64,000 nucleotides of DNA from Cellulomonas shaoxiangyii. Its GTDB lineage: Bacteria; Actinomycetota; Actinomycetes; Actinomycetales; Cellulomonadaceae. The translations under genes and the position numbers were made by a program. Under the pieces are notes generated by a model. The model made no database searches. It saw only the letters and a list, made by a program, of their open reading frames with translations, and was not told the origin of the DNA. Location of the stretch: positions 2,480,001 to 2,544,000 of the forward strand of contig NZ_CP039291.1 of assembly GCF_004798685.1 (NCBI RefSeq). Direction: 5' to 3'. Positions 53,732 to 62,129 of the stretch are shown one piece after another; the stretch's first letter is position 1; the number at the start of each line of letters is the position of its first letter.

Positions 53732-53799
53732 GAGCGCACCCCTCGTCGCGCGGGCGCACCCGTCGTACCGGGGGCAGTCGACCGACGACGGGTGCGCCC
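53732..53799. repeat. Repeat cluster, left flank of the AbiEi/DUF559-like gene
   Basis: A 16-17-bp unit GAGCGCACCCCTCGTCG recurs in direct order as GGGCGCACCCGTCGTA (53752) and inverted as CGACGACGGGTGCGCCC (53783-53799), which can fold as a hairpin. The same unit occurs on the far side of the gene. Confidence 0.65.
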
Positions 53800-53803
53800 G
53801 ACG

Positions 53804-54808
53804 TCAGCGCACGCCGGCCCGGCGCAGGAGCGCGACGAGCGGACGTCCCGCCCACGCCTCCCGCCACGTCCAGCGGACCACCGTCACGCCGGTCGCACGT
53901 ATCCGGTCCTCCCGGACCTTCTCGCGCCACACCACCTCCGCCGGGTCGGCCCCGTCGTCGCCACGGTACTTCGTGCGACCGTCGAACTCCCCGACGACCC
54001 GTGCGGCCGGCCACCAGAAGTCGACGCGGCCCGCCTCCCCGTGGACGTCGCGCACGACGTGCTGCAGCACGGGCGCGGTCAGACCGCCCTCGTCCATCCG
54101 GACCCGGCTCAGCGACTCCCCCGGCGACTCGGACCGCGCGTCGAGCAGGCCGACGGCGCGCCGGGCCTCCCGCGCTCCCCGGGCACGCGGTGGCAGCGAC
54201 CCGAGCTCGGCCTCCAGCTCCGCGAGGCGCACCCGACCGACCCGGAGCGCGTGATCGCCCGCGACGACGGCAGCGGCGGCGCCGCCCACGCGTGCCACGT
54301 CGAGGATCGTCCGCGCCACGCTGGTGGCCGGCACGCCGTCGACGAGCACGGGCGCGAACGGCAGGGCCGTGGTGTGCCGGACGAGGTCCCGGCGCGACCG
54401 TCCACCCGTCGCTGCGGCGCGCACCGTGTGCACGCGGTCGTCGACGCGTCCGACGACCGGCAGACCGTGCAGCACGGCCGCCGACCAGTGCGACAGCACC
54501 GGTGGCTCCTGCGCCACCGCGAGCACGGCCGCGATGCGCGCCCGGTGCCGGGTGGCGGCGTCCCAGCCCGACCAGTCGGACGCGAGCACGTAGGCGCCCC
54601 GCCGCACCCTCCGCAGCTCGGGGCTGCCGGGACCGCGTACGACCTCGTCGTACGAGCGGGGCCGCCCGTCCCCCGGTGCCCCGCCGACGTGCACGACCGG
54701 CGGCAGGCCCGCACCCGCCGGTCGCAGGAGCGACCCGCCCGCCGGCGCACGTGCCGCTCCCGCCCTCGGCGTGCCCCGCCACCCGTCGACCGCCCGCTGC
54801 CCGTCCAC
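53804..54808 (-). CDS. AbiEi-antitoxin-like/DUF559-like protein
   Basis: 334 residues. N-terminal half RRVRRGAYVLASDW...RIAAVLAVAQEPPVLSHWSAAVLHGLPV is the winged-helix and AbiEi-antitoxin C-terminal-like region often annotated as type IV toxin-antitoxin AbiEi family. The C-terminal third (VDFWWPAARVVGEFDGRTKYRG...WREKVREDRIRATGVTVVRWTWRE) is a PD-(D/E)xK-like DUF559 fold with Glu/Asp and a Lys/Arg segment. No AbiEii toxin gene is adjacent. Start chosen at GTG 54808, 8 bases after GGAAGG; GTG 54694 is an alternative. Function unknown. Confidence 0.72.
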   Translation of the reverse strand: MDGQRAVDGWRGTPRAGAARAPAGGSLLRPAGAGLPPVVHVGGAPGDGRPRSYDEVVRGPGSPELRRVRRGAYVLASDWSGWDAATRHRARIAAVLAVAQEPPVLSHWSAAVLHGLPVVGRVDDRVHTVRAAATGGRSRRDLVRHTTALPFAPVLVDGVPATSVARTILDVARVGGAAAAVVAGDHALRVGRVRLAELEAELGSLPPRARGAREARRAVGLLDARSESPGESLSRVRMDEGGLTAPVLQHVVRDVHGEAGRVDFWWPAARVVGEFDGRTKYRGDDGADPAEVVWREKVREDRIRATGVTVVRWTWREAWAGRPLVALLRRAGVR

Positions 54809-54900
54809 GGGCGGCACCTTCCCAGCGCACCCGCAGACGCGTGGCCGACGATCCACAGCCACCACCGGTGCACCGGTCGGGCACGAGTGCAGCCGGCGGC

Positions 54901-54971
54901 GCGAGCGCACCTGTCCTCGCCCGAGCGCGCCCGGTACGACGGGTGCGCTCGACCGACGAGGGGTGCGCTCG
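54901..54971. repeat. Repeat cluster, right flank of the AbiEi/DUF559-like gene
   Basis: GCGAGCGCACCTGTCCTCG (direct), CGACGGGTGCGCTCG and CGACGAGGGGTGCGCTCGG (inverted) match the unit on the left flank with few changes; CGAGCGCGCCCG (54922) pairs with CGGGTGCGCTCG (54940) as a 12-bp stem. Confidence 0.65.
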
Positions 54972-55056
54972 GCGCGGGGCGGACGTGCGCGCGGTGGGCG
55001 TGCCCGCGGCGGGGCGGGCGTGCGCGCGGTGGGGCGGGCCGGTGCGAACGGGGCGG

Positions 55057-55845
55057 TCAGAGGGGGATCGTGAGGCCCGGCTGGGCCAGGGTGACCGGGC
55101 CCGCGTAGGCAGCGCTCGCCTCGGCGAGCGGGACGTGCGGGTCGTTCCAGGCCGGGATGTGCGTGAGCACCAGCCGGCGCGCTCCCCCGCGCGCCGCTGC
55201 CTCGCCCGCGCGCCGCCCGGTGAGGTGCACGCCGCGCAGGTGGTCGTCGCGGCCCTCCACGTAGGCGGCCTCGGCGAGGAGCACGTCCGCGTCGGTGGCG
55301 AGGGCGTCGAGGCCCGGGCAGGCGTCCGTGTCGCCGCTGTAGGCCAGGGTGACCGTGCGCGCCGGGTCGTCCTCGGACGGCCCGGTGACGCGCATGCCGA
55401 ACGCCGGGATCGGGTGCACCACCGGGACGGGCTCGAGGGTCAGGGGCCCGACGGTCACGGGCCGTCCCGGTGCCCACGCCTCGACGGCGAACTGCTCGGC
55501 GGTGTGCGTGGCGGGGTCCTTGCCGGCGAGCTGGGCGAGTCGCTCGACGGTCCCCTCGGGCCCGAGCACGCGCAGCGGGGGCAGGGCGCCCGCCGGGTGG
55601 TAGCGGCGCAGCACGCCCAGCACGGCCATGTCGGCGACGTGGTCGGCGTGCAGGTGCGAGAGCGCCACGGCGTCGAGCGCCGTGGGGTCGCCGTACCGCT
55701 GCAGCGGCCCGAGCGCGCCGTTGCCCAGGTCGAGCACGACGGACCACGTGCGCCCGTCGGCGTCCTCCGCCTGCACGAGGTACGACGAGGCGGCGGAGTC
55801 CGGCGCGGGGAACGAGCCGGCGCTGCCGAGCACGACGAGCCTCAC
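55057..55845 (-). CDS. MBL-fold metallo-hydrolase
   Basis: 262-residue metallo-beta-lactamase-fold hydrolase. Metal site [11 protein letters not shown] (HxHxDH), [23 protein letters not shown] and the final His in [10 protein letters not shown]. This arrangement resembles the RNase Z/ElaC branch, but the exosite is not evident, so a phosphodiesterase of unknown substrate is the safer reading. GTG start overlaps the murI stop (GTGA). Confidence 0.88.
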   Translation of the reverse strand: MRLVVLGSAGSFPAPDSAASSYLVQAEDADGRTWSVVLDLGNGALGPLQRYGDPTALDAVALSHLHADHVADMAVLGVLRRYHPAGALPPLRVLGPEGTVERLAQLAGKDPATHTAEQFAVEAWAPGRPVTVGPLTLEPVPVVHPIPAFGMRVTGPSEDDPARTVTLAYSGDTDACPGLDALATDADVLLAEAAYVEGRDDHLRGVHLTGRRAGEAAARGGARRLVLTHIPAWNDPHVPLAEASAAYAGPVTLAQPGLTIPL

Positions 55846-56666
55846 CGCAGCGCCCCCCGCAGCGCCACGCGCGGCTCGACGGCGTCGACCTCGGGGCCCA
55901 GGAACCGGCGCGCGAGCGTCGTGAACGACACCGGGTCGCCCGTGGCGAGGAAGCGGTGCGTGGGCGGGCCCGCCGCCGGGTCGCGCTCGAGGTCGTGCGC
56001 GACGAGCTGGCGGTACACGTCCTTGGCGGTCTCCTCGGCGCTCGACACGAGGGTCACGTCGTCCCCCATGACGTAGGAGATGGCGCCGGTGAGCAGGGGG
56101 TAGTGGGTGCAGCCGAGGACGAGCGTGTCGACGCCCGCGGCACGCACCGGGTCGAGGTACCGGTGCGCGACGGCGAGCACCTCGGGCCCCGACGTCACAC
56201 CGGCCTCGACGAGCTCGACGAACCGCGGGCACGCCTGCGTCGTCAGCTCGACGCGGGCCACCGCGAACGCGTCGTCGTACGCGCGGGACTCGATCGTCGC
56301 GCGCGTGCCGATCACCCCGATCCGACCGTTGCGGGTCGCGGCGACCGCCCGGCGCGCGGCCGGGAGGATCACCTCGACCACCGGCAGACCGCGACGCACG
56401 GTGTACCGCTCGCGGGCGTCGCGCAGCACCGCGGACGACGCGCTGTTGCACGCGATGACGAGCATCTTCACGCCCGCGTCCACGAGGTCGTCCATGATCT
56501 CGAGCGCGTGCGCGCGCACCGCCGCGAGGGGCTGCGGGCCGTACGGGCCGTTGCGGGTGTCGCCGATGTACAGCGTGGACTCCGTCGGCAGCTGGTCGAG
56601 CACGGAGCGCGCGACCGTGAGGCCTCCCACGCCGGAGTCGAAGATGCCGATGGGGGCGTCGTTCAC
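55842..56666 (-). CDS. murI: Glutamate racemase
   Basis: 274-residue enzyme making D-glutamate for peptidoglycan. Catalytic cysteines Cys73 (IACNSAS) and Cys186 (GCTHYP) with Asp9/Ser10 in [13 protein letters not shown] start chosen because it gives the usual N-terminus and has TAGTGT 7 bases upstream, a possible internal promoter within the end of the DUF2017 gene. Still likely read also from clpS. Confidence 0.95.
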   Translation of the reverse strand: MNDAPIGIFDSGVGGLTVARSVLDQLPTESTLYIGDTRNGPYGPQPLAAVRAHALEIMDDLVDAGVKMLVIACNSASSAVLRDARERYTVRRGLPVVEVILPAARRAVAATRNGRIGVIGTRATIESRAYDDAFAVARVELTTQACPRFVELVEAGVTSGPEVLAVAHRYLDPVRAAGVDTLVLGCTHYPLLTGAISYVMGDDVTLVSSAEETAKDVYRQLVAHDLERDPAAGPPTHRFLATGDPVSFTTLARRFLGPEVDAVEPRVALRGALR

Positions 56667-56673
56667 CCCGCCG

Positions 56674-56679
56674 ACACTA
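56674..56679 (-). promoter_or_regulatory. Possible internal -10 hexamer TAGTGT, murI
   Basis: TAGTGT on the minus strand overlaps the stop region of the DUF2017 gene (stop at 56677-56679) and lies 7 bases before the murI GTG. Confidence 0.45.
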
Positions 56680-57345
56680 GTCGTCGGAGCGGCCACGTCC
56701 TCCGCGACGCTCGTCGTGTGCGGTGAGCATCACAGCGAGCAGCGACTCCTGCAGCCACGACAGCGCGCCGTAGACCGACGCGAGGTAGGCGCGCACGTCG
56801 TCCTCCGCGCCGGTCGCCAGGCCGTCGTAGAGCGCCTCGGAGTCGGCGTCCGTGCGGATCTCGAGGCGGTCGGCCAGCACGAGGCGCAGGTCCGTGAGGG
56901 TCGCGGCGACCTCGTCCGCCGACGCGGGGGCCACGACGAACGCGTCGTCGGGCCAGCCCGGCTCGCCGTGCACGAGCGCGGTCCAGAGGCAGCGCAGGCG
57001 GCCGATCTTGCGGGCCCGCAGGTCGTCCTCCGTGAGGCGGCGGAACTCGGCCGCGACCTCCGGGTCGTCGCGCGAGGCGTCGGGCAGCAGGCGGCGCACG
57101 GCGGAGTCGTCGGGCGGGGGCAGCGGCGACGTGCGGACGGTCCACGGCGTGCTCTGCGTGCCGGGCGCGCCGTCCGCGGCACCGGCGCCCGCGTGCGGGC
57201 CCTGCCCGCCCGGCGGCACGCCGTCCTCGAAGCGGCCGGCACCCAGGAGCTCGGCGACGTCCGCGACGACGGAGGCGACGACGGCGCGCTCGCCCGCGTC
57301 CATGCGCGCGACGTACCGGCCCTTCTGCCGGCGGAACGCCCGCAT
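56677..57345 (-). CDS. DUF2017 family protein
   Basis: 222-residue actinobacterial protein that habitually follows clpS. Begins [22 protein letters not shown]; core [27 protein letters not shown] and [11 protein letters not shown] are the conserved helices. A Gly/Pro/Ala-rich insert lies near residues 45-65. The ATG overlaps the clpS stop by one base (TGATG). Probably linked to ClpS-ClpCP proteolysis by context, but its activity is unknown. Confidence 0.9.
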   Translation of the reverse strand: MRAFRRQKGRYVARMDAGERAVVASVVADVAELLGAGRFEDGVPPGGQGPHAGAGAADGAPGTQSTPWTVRTSPLPPPDDSAVRRLLPDASRDDPEVAAEFRRLTEDDLRARKIGRLRCLWTALVHGEPGWPDDAFVVAPASADEVAATLTDLRLVLADRLEIRTDADSEALYDGLATGAEDDVRAYLASVYGALSWLQESLLAVMLTAHDERRGGRGRSDD

Positions 57346-57641
57346 CACTCGCCGCCGCGCTGCAGCGTCGCCCACAGGCCGTACCCGTGCATCGCCTGCA
57401 CGTCGACCTCCATCGCCTCGCGGTTGCCGGTCGACACCACGGCCCGGCCCTCCTCGTGCACCTGGCGCATGAGGCGTTCGGCCTTCTCGCGCGGGTAGCG
57501 GAAGTACGTCTGGAAGACGTACGACACGTACGACATCAGGTTCACGGGGTCGTTCCAGACGAGGGTGACCCAGGCGTCCGCGAGACCGGTGACCTCGTCG
57601 GCCTCGACGGTCGTGTCGGGGACAGTGGTCGGGGCGGGCAC
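57345..57641 (-). CDS. clpS: ATP-dependent Clp protease adaptor
   Basis: 98-residue adaptor that delivers N-degron substrates to ClpC/ClpA. The N-degron-binding core is [24 protein letters not shown], with the Asn/Asp that hold the substrate amino group, and the C-terminal WATLQ is conserved. GTG start 6 bases after TACAGT, so probably leaderless. First gene of clpS-DUF2017-murI-MBL. Confidence 0.95.
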   Translation of the reverse strand: MPAPTTVPDTTVEADEVTGLADAWVTLVWNDPVNLMSYVSYVFQTYFRYPREKAERLMRQVHEEGRAVVSTGNREAMEVDVQAMHGYGLWATLQRGGE

Positions 57642-57647
57642 GCCACC

Positions 57648-57653
57648 ACTGTA
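57648..57653 (-). promoter_or_regulatory. -10 hexamer TACAGT, clpS operon
   Basis: TACAGT on the minus strand lies 6 bases before the clpS GTG at 57641. Confidence 0.55.
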
Positions 57654-57730
57654 GGTGCGGCCACCGACGCGCCGCCCCGACGGGCCGTCGCGGAGGCGGG
57701 TGCGGGCGTGTGCCCTCCGTCACCGCCGTC

Positions 57731-57736
57731 TACGTT
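57731..57736 (+). promoter_or_regulatory. -10 hexamer TACGTT, pncB
   Basis: TACGTT ends 6 bases before the ATG at 57743, without a ribosome site. Confidence 0.55.
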
Positions 57737-57742
57737 GACGCC

Positions 57743-59197
57743 ATGACCGACACGCGCGAGCGCGGCGCCGTCGCGCCCCTGCCCACGACCGACACCGCGA
57801 CAGGCACCACGCCCGGCACGGCGCCCGGCACGGCGCCCGGCGGCGGCGCCCTCGCGGCGAGCACGGCGCTGCTCACGGACCGCTACGAGCTGACGATGCT
57901 GCAGGCGGCGCTCGCCGACGGCACCGCGCACCGGCGCTGCGTGTTCGAGGTCTTCACCCGCCGCCTGCCGCACGGCCGCCGCTACGGCGTCCTGGCCGGC
58001 ACGGGCCGCGTGCTCGAGGCGCTCGACACCTTCCGGTTCGGCACCGCGGAGCTCGACTGGCTCGCCGACGAGCGCGTGGTCGACGACGCCACGCTCGAGT
58101 TCCTCGCCGGCTACCGGTTCACGGGCTCGGCCGTCGGCTACGCGGAGGGCGAGATGTTCTTCCCGCAGTCCCCCGTGCTCGTCGTCGAGGGCACGTTCGC
58201 CGAGGCGGTGCTGCTCGAGACCCTCATCCTGTCGGTGCTCAACTACGACTCGGCGATCGCGTCCGCCGCCTCCCGCATGACCAGCGCCGCGGTCGACCGG
58301 CCGTGCCTCGAGATGGGCGCGCGCCGGGCGCACGAGCAGGCCGCCGTGGCAGCCGCGCGCGCCGCGGTCGTCGCGGGCTTCGCGGGGACGTCGAACCTCG
58401 AGGCCGGGCGCCGCTACGGGCTGCCGACCATCGGCACCGCCGCGCACGCGTACACGCTGCTGCACGACGACGAGCCCTCGGCGTTCGCGTCCCAGGTCGC
58501 CTCCCAGGGCCCGGGGACGACGCTCCTGGTCGACACGTACGACGTGCGCCGCGGCGTCGAGAACGCGCTGGCCGCCGCGGGCACCGGCCTGGGGGCGGTC
58601 CGGCTCGACTCGGGCGACCTGGGGGTGCTCGCGCACGAGGTCCGGGCGCAGCTCGACGCGGCGGGGGCCCGCGACACGCAGATCGTCGTCACGTCCGACC
58701 TCGACGAGCACGCGATCGCCTCCCTCGCCGTGGCGCCGGTCGACTCCTACGGCGTCGGGACGGCGCTCGTCACGGGCTCCGGCGCGCCGACGTGCGGCAT
58801 GGTCTACAAGCTGGTGGCCCGCGAGGACCGGGACGGTGCGCTGCAGCCGGTCGCGAAGGCGGCGCGGTCGAAGACGAGCCTCGGGGGGCGCAAGTCCGCC
58901 GCGCGCCGGCTGGACGCCGGCGGCCGGGCGGTCGAGGAGGTGCTCGTCACCGGCCCCGAGGACGCGGTGGTGGCGTGGGCGCAGGCGCAGGACCGCGAGC
59001 CGAGCCCCGACCTGCGGCCGTTGCACGTGCCGCTGGTCGTCGACGGCGAGGTCACGCCGGGCACGACGGGCGTCGCCGGTGTGCAGGCGGCGGCACGCCG
59101 GCACCGGGCGTCCCGGGAGGAGCTGCCGCGCGGCGCGCGGCGGCTGTCCGCCGACGAGGCCGCCGTGCCGACCGTCGAGCTGCGCGTGGGCGGCTGA
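57743..59197 (+). CDS. pncB: Nicotinate phosphoribosyltransferase
   Basis: 484-residue NAD-salvage enzyme converting nicotinate and PRPP to nicotinate mononucleotide. TDRYELTMLQAAL is the signature near residue 47; FAGTSNLEAGRRYGLPTIGTAAHAY carries the conserved region with the phosphorylatable His; VRLDSGDLG and GMVYKLV are phosphate-binding. A Thr/Pro/Gly repeat precedes the domain. ATG start supported by an upstream -10 at leaderless spacing. Confidence 0.94.
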   Translation: MTDTRERGAVAPLPTTDTATGTTPGTAPGTAPGGGALAASTALLTDRYELTMLQAALADGTAHRRCVFEVFTRRLPHGRRYGVLAGTGRVLEALDTFRFGTAELDWLADERVVDDATLEFLAGYRFTGSAVGYAEGEMFFPQSPVLVVEGTFAEAVLLETLILSVLNYDSAIASAASRMTSAAVDRPCLEMGARRAHEQAAVAAARAAVVAGFAGTSNLEAGRRYGLPTIGTAAHAYTLLHDDEPSAFASQVASQGPGTTLLVDTYDVRRGVENALAAAGTGLGAVRLDSGDLGVLAHEVRAQLDAAGARDTQIVVTSDLDEHAIASLAVAPVDSYGVGTALVTGSGAPTCGMVYKLVAREDRDGALQPVAKAARSKTSLGGRKSAARRLDAGGRAVEEVLVTGPEDAVVAWAQAQDREPSPDLRPLHVPLVVDGEVTPGTTGVAGVQAAARRHRASREELPRGARRLSADEAAVPTVELRVGG

Positions 59198-59260
59198 GGG
59201 CGGCCGGTCGACCGGTCGGGCCGCCGCACCGCGGCCGGACCGCGGTGACAGCAGGGAACG

Positions 59261-59297
59261 CGACGGGCCGGGACGCACATGGCGTCCCGGCCCGTCG
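59261..59297. terminator. 16-bp stem hairpin after pncB
   Basis: CGACGGGCCGGGACGC pairs perfectly with 59282-59297, 5-base loop, no T tract, between convergent pncB and the small membrane protein gene. Confidence 0.72.
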
Positions 59298-59380
59298 TGG
59301 GTCGCAGCAGGCGGAGGGGGTGCCGGCCGCGGGGGCCGCTCGCGACGGGCCGGCCGTGCCGGCGGCGCGAGCGGCGGTGC

Positions 59381-59542
59381 TCAGATGCGGGCGCGACCCC
59401 GGCCGCGGCCGACCAGGCCGAGGATCAGGCTGACGACCAGCACGATGGCACCGATCCAGATCAGGAACTCGCCGATGCCGGTGGCGACACCGAGCACGAG
59501 CAGCACGACGCCGACGAGGATGAGGATGAGCCATGCAGGCAT
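59381..59542 (-). CDS. 53-residue membrane protein
   Basis: Short gene read directly from the minus strand: MPAWLILILVGVVLLVLGVA, then TGIGEFLIWIGAIVLVVSLI and a basic end LGLVGRGRGRARI. Two hydrophobic helices separated by a Gly/Glu turn, with a positively charged C-terminus predicted inside. The ATG has AAAGAGGTG with proper spacing upstream. Resembles the short two-helix hydrophobic proteins common in actinobacteria; function unknown. Its upstream region has a long palindrome. Confidence 0.85.
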   Translation of the reverse strand: MPAWLILILVGVVLLVLGVATGIGEFLIWIGAIVLVVSLILGLVGRGRGRARI

Positions 59543-59599
59543 GTGGACACCTCTTTCTAGGTCCCCGGCGGCGTGACGTCGCCGGGCTTCCGCATGTGA

Positions 59600-59620
59600 G
59601 GACCCGGGGGCCCCGGGTCC
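59600..59620. promoter_or_regulatory. 21-bp palindrome upstream of the small membrane protein gene
   Basis: GGACCCGGGG-G-CCCCGGGTCC, 10-bp arms around one central base, 58 bases before the ATG. A second, looser pair CCCGGCG/CGCCGGG lies between it and the gene. Could be an operator; no -35/-10 was assigned with confidence in the 258-bp gap to the helicase gene. Confidence 0.45.
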
Positions 59621-59800
59621 GGTTTATGACGGCTAGAGCCTGCCAGCGCACGCGCCCATCGGCATTCGGAACGGTCGACTTGCGACGTCAAGACGTCCTG
59701 GTATGTGGTCACGCGTCCAGCGATCTGACCTGCGCTCTCATCCCCGTCTCATCGTCCGCATGGTGAGACGGGCCGGCTCGGGCGCGAGCGCCGGCGCCCG

Positions 59801-61603
59801 TCAGCGCTTGCCGACGAACCACCCACGGAGCATCGCGACGCGGGCCTGGAGCTCGTCCGGTGCGGCCAGCGCCACCTCCGGGCCGCCGCACCGGCGCCGC
59901 AGCTCGGCGTGCACGGTCGCGTGCGGCTGCCCGCTGCGCCGCGCCCACGCCCCGACGAGCTGCGCGAGCTCCTTGCGCAGCTCGGCCTGCTTGCGGTGGT
60001 CCATCTCGGCGGGGGCGACCGCGGCCGGGCCACGGGCGCGGCGCGCGCCCTGCTGGTCCGCCTGGCGCTGACGCAGCAGCGTCGTCACCTGGTCCGCGTC
60101 GAGCAGGCCGGGCAGGCCCAGGAAGTCGAGCTCCTCGTCCGAGCCGACCTCAGCGCCGGTGCCGAACTCGCCGCCGTCGAAGAGCACGCGGTCGAACGAC
60201 GCCTGCGCCTCGAGCGCCTCGAACGCGCCCGCCACCCCGTCCTTGCCCACCGCGTCGGGCGTCGACGTCTCGCGCTCGGCCGCGGCGAGCAGCGCCGCCT
60301 CGGGGTCGGCGTCGTCCTTGGTCGGGCGGTCGAGCGCGTGGTCCCGCTCCACCTCCATGGTCGAGGCCAGCTCGAGCAGCTGCGGCACGCTCGGCAGGAA
60401 CACCGACGCCGTCTCCCCGCGCCGCCGCGCCCGGACGAAGCGCCCGATCACCTGCGCGAAGAACAGCGGCGTCGCGGCGCTCGTGGCGTACACGCCGACC
60501 GCCAGGCGGGGCACGTCGACGCCCTCGGACACCATGCGGACCGCGACGAGCCAGCGGGCGTCGCTCGCCCCGAACTCCTCGATCCGGTCGCTCGCGCCCT
60601 CGTCGTCGGAGAGCACGACCGTCGGGGACTCCCCCGTGATCCGCGCGATGTGGCCGGCGTACGCACGGGCGTCCGTCTGGTCGGTGGCGATGATCATCGC
60701 GCCCGCGTCGGGGACGGTCCGGCGGACCTCCGTGAGGCGGCGGTCGGCCGCGGTGATGACGGACGGGATCCACTCGCCGTTGGGGTCCAGCGCCGTGCGC
60801 CACGCCTGCGCCGTCATGTCCTTCGTCAGTGGCTCGCCCAGCCGGGCGGCGATCTCGTCGCCGGCGCGCGTGCGCCACCGCATCGAGCCGGAGTACGACA
60901 TGAACAGCACGGGCCGCACGACGTGGTCGCGCAGCGCGTCGCCGTAGCCGTAGGTGAAGTCGGCCACCGACCGCCGGATCCCGTGCCCGTCGGCGGCGTA
61001 CGTGACGAACGGGATCGGCGCGGTGTCGGAGCGGAAGGGCGTGCCGGTGAGCGCGAGGCGCCGCGTGGCACCCTCGAACGCCTCCCGCACGGCGTCACCC
61101 CACGAGAGGGCGTCGCCGCCGTGGTGCACCTCGTCGAGGATGACGAGCGTGCGCTCGGCGCCCGTGCGGGCCGCGTGCAGCGCGGGCTTGCTCGCCACCT
61201 GCGCATAGGTGACCGCCACGCCGTCGTACCCGGCACCGTGCCGCCCCTGCGCGTTCGTGAACCGGGGGTCGAGGCGGATCCCGACGCGTGCGGCCGCGTC
61301 CGCCCACTGCTTCTTCAGGTGCTCGGTCGGGGCCACCACGGTGACCCTGCGCACGACGCGCGCCTCGAGCAGCTCGGTGGCGATGCGCAGCGCGAACGTC
61401 GTCTTGCCCGCGCCGGGCGTCGCGACGGCGAGGAAGTCGCGCGGCGAGGTCTGCCGGTACTGCTCGATCGCCTCCGCCTGCCAGGCCCGCAGGCTCCCCG
61501 CCGCGCCCCAGGGCGCGCGCGCCGGGAACGCCGGCGGCAGCTGCGACGCTGCCGACGAGGACGGGTGCTGGGGGGTGGTGGACGGGCGCGCGGGCGCGCT
61601 CAC
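59801..61603 (-). CDS. SF2 DEAD/DEAH-box helicase
   Basis: 600-residue superfamily 2 helicase. Motif I ATPGAGKTTFALRIA (about residue 62), Ia VVAPTEHLKKQW, II LDEVHHGGD (DEVH), III LTGTPFRSD, V VRMVSEGVDVPRLAVGVYAT, VI QVIGRFVRARR. The C-terminal 200 residues (DHALDRPTKDD onward) are an actinobacterial extension with coiled-coil-like content. Overlaps the DUF3039 stop (GTGA). DNA or RNA substrate not known; the DUF3039-helicase pair is conserved in actinobacteria. Confidence 0.9.
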   Translation of the reverse strand: MSAPARPSTTPQHPSSSAASQLPPAFPARAPWGAAGSLRAWQAEAIEQYRQTSPRDFLAVATPGAGKTTFALRIATELLEARVVRRVTVVAPTEHLKKQWADAAARVGIRLDPRFTNAQGRHGAGYDGVAVTYAQVASKPALHAARTGAERTLVILDEVHHGGDALSWGDAVREAFEGATRRLALTGTPFRSDTAPIPFVTYAADGHGIRRSVADFTYGYGDALRDHVVRPVLFMSYSGSMRWRTRAGDEIAARLGEPLTKDMTAQAWRTALDPNGEWIPSVITAADRRLTEVRRTVPDAGAMIIATDQTDARAYAGHIARITGESPTVVLSDDEGASDRIEEFGASDARWLVAVRMVSEGVDVPRLAVGVYATSAATPLFFAQVIGRFVRARRRGETASVFLPSVPQLLELASTMEVERDHALDRPTKDDADPEAALLAAAERETSTPDAVGKDGVAGAFEALEAQASFDRVLFDGGEFGTGAEVGSDEELDFLGLPGLLDADQVTTLLRQRQADQQGARRARGPAAVAPAEMDHRKQAELRKELAQLVGAWARRSGQPHATVHAELRRRCGGPEVALAAPDELQARVAMLRGWFVGKR

Positions 61604-62010
61604 GCGCCGCCCGACCCGGAGCCCGTGCCGCGGCCGAAGCCCCAGCGCCGGCCGGAGCCGAACCCTGCGCCACCGGACCCCGCGCCACCGGAGCCCTGGC
61701 CACCGGAGCCGTCCCCGCCGTCCTGCGGCTCGCGCAGGCCCTCGAAGATCTCCTTGCACACCGGGCAGACCGGGAACTTCTTCGGGTCGCGGCCCGGCAC
61801 CCACACCTTGCCGCAGAGCGCGACGACGGGCCGGCCGTTGAGGGCCGACTCCATGATCTTCTCCTTGCGCACGTAGTGCGCGAAGCGCTCGTGGTCGCCG
61901 GGCTCGACCTGCTCGGTCGCCTCGGTGCGCTCGAGGAGCGACGTGCCCCCCCGGGTGTCCGGGCCGAACGGGTCGTCGGGTCCGGAGGGCGGCGGGGTCG
62001 GGTCGCTCAT
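61600..62010 (-). CDS. DUF3039 zinc-ribbon-like protein
   Basis: 136 residues. The conserved core ERFAHYVRKEKIMESALNGRPVVALCGKVWVPGRDPKKFPVCPVCKEIFE contains C-x(16)-C-x2-C, which together with a nearby His could bind zinc. A Gly/Ser-rich tail follows. ATG at 62010 is preferred because TAGCAT lies 7 bases upstream; ATG 62019 is the alternative. Probably the partner of the downstream helicase. Confidence 0.88.
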   Translation of the reverse strand: MSDPTPPPSGPDDPFGPDTRGGTSLLERTEATEQVEPGDHERFAHYVRKEKIMESALNGRPVVALCGKVWVPGRDPKKFPVCPVCKEIFEGLREPQDGGDGSGGQGSGGAGSGGAGFGSGRRWGFGRGTGSGSGGA

Positions 62011-62017
62011 GGCCCCC

Positions 62018-62023
62018 ATGCTA
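62018..62023 (-). promoter_or_regulatory. -10 hexamer TAGCAT, DUF3039-helicase operon
   Basis: TAGCAT on the minus strand lies 7 bases before the ATG at 62010; the alternative ATG at 62019 falls inside the hexamer, which argues against it. Confidence 0.5.
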
Positions 62024-62068
62024 CGTCGGGGGTCCGACGGACCGGCGTGGCGCCGGCCGGACGCGCGG

Positions 62069-62105
62069 TTGACACGACGGCGACACATGTATCAATGTAT
62101 TGATA
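62069..62105 (+). promoter_or_regulatory. Promoter with operator for the membrane protein-GntR operon
   Basis: Consensus -35 TTGACA at 62069-62074 and an AT-rich -10 region 16-18 bases downstream. The -10 lies in the perfect inverted repeat TATCAAT-GT-ATTGATA (62090-62105), a likely operator for the GntR/YtrA-type regulator encoded as the second gene. This is by far the most AT-rich spot in the window. A ribosome site AGGAAGGGAG follows at 62115-62124. Confidence 0.75.
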
Positions 62106-62129
62106 CTTTGAACCAGGAAGGGAGACGCC

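Noticed and set aside
53804..54808. Complete AbiE toxin-antitoxin system
   Set aside because: Only an AbiEi-like domain is present; no AbiEii nucleotidyltransferase gene is adjacent on either strand.
52198..56076. 1292-residue open frame on the plus strand across rph-rdgB, the AbiEi-like gene and the MBL gene
   Set aside because: Low-complexity Arg/Pro/Ser-rich translation antisense to several conserved genes; an artefact of GC3 bias.
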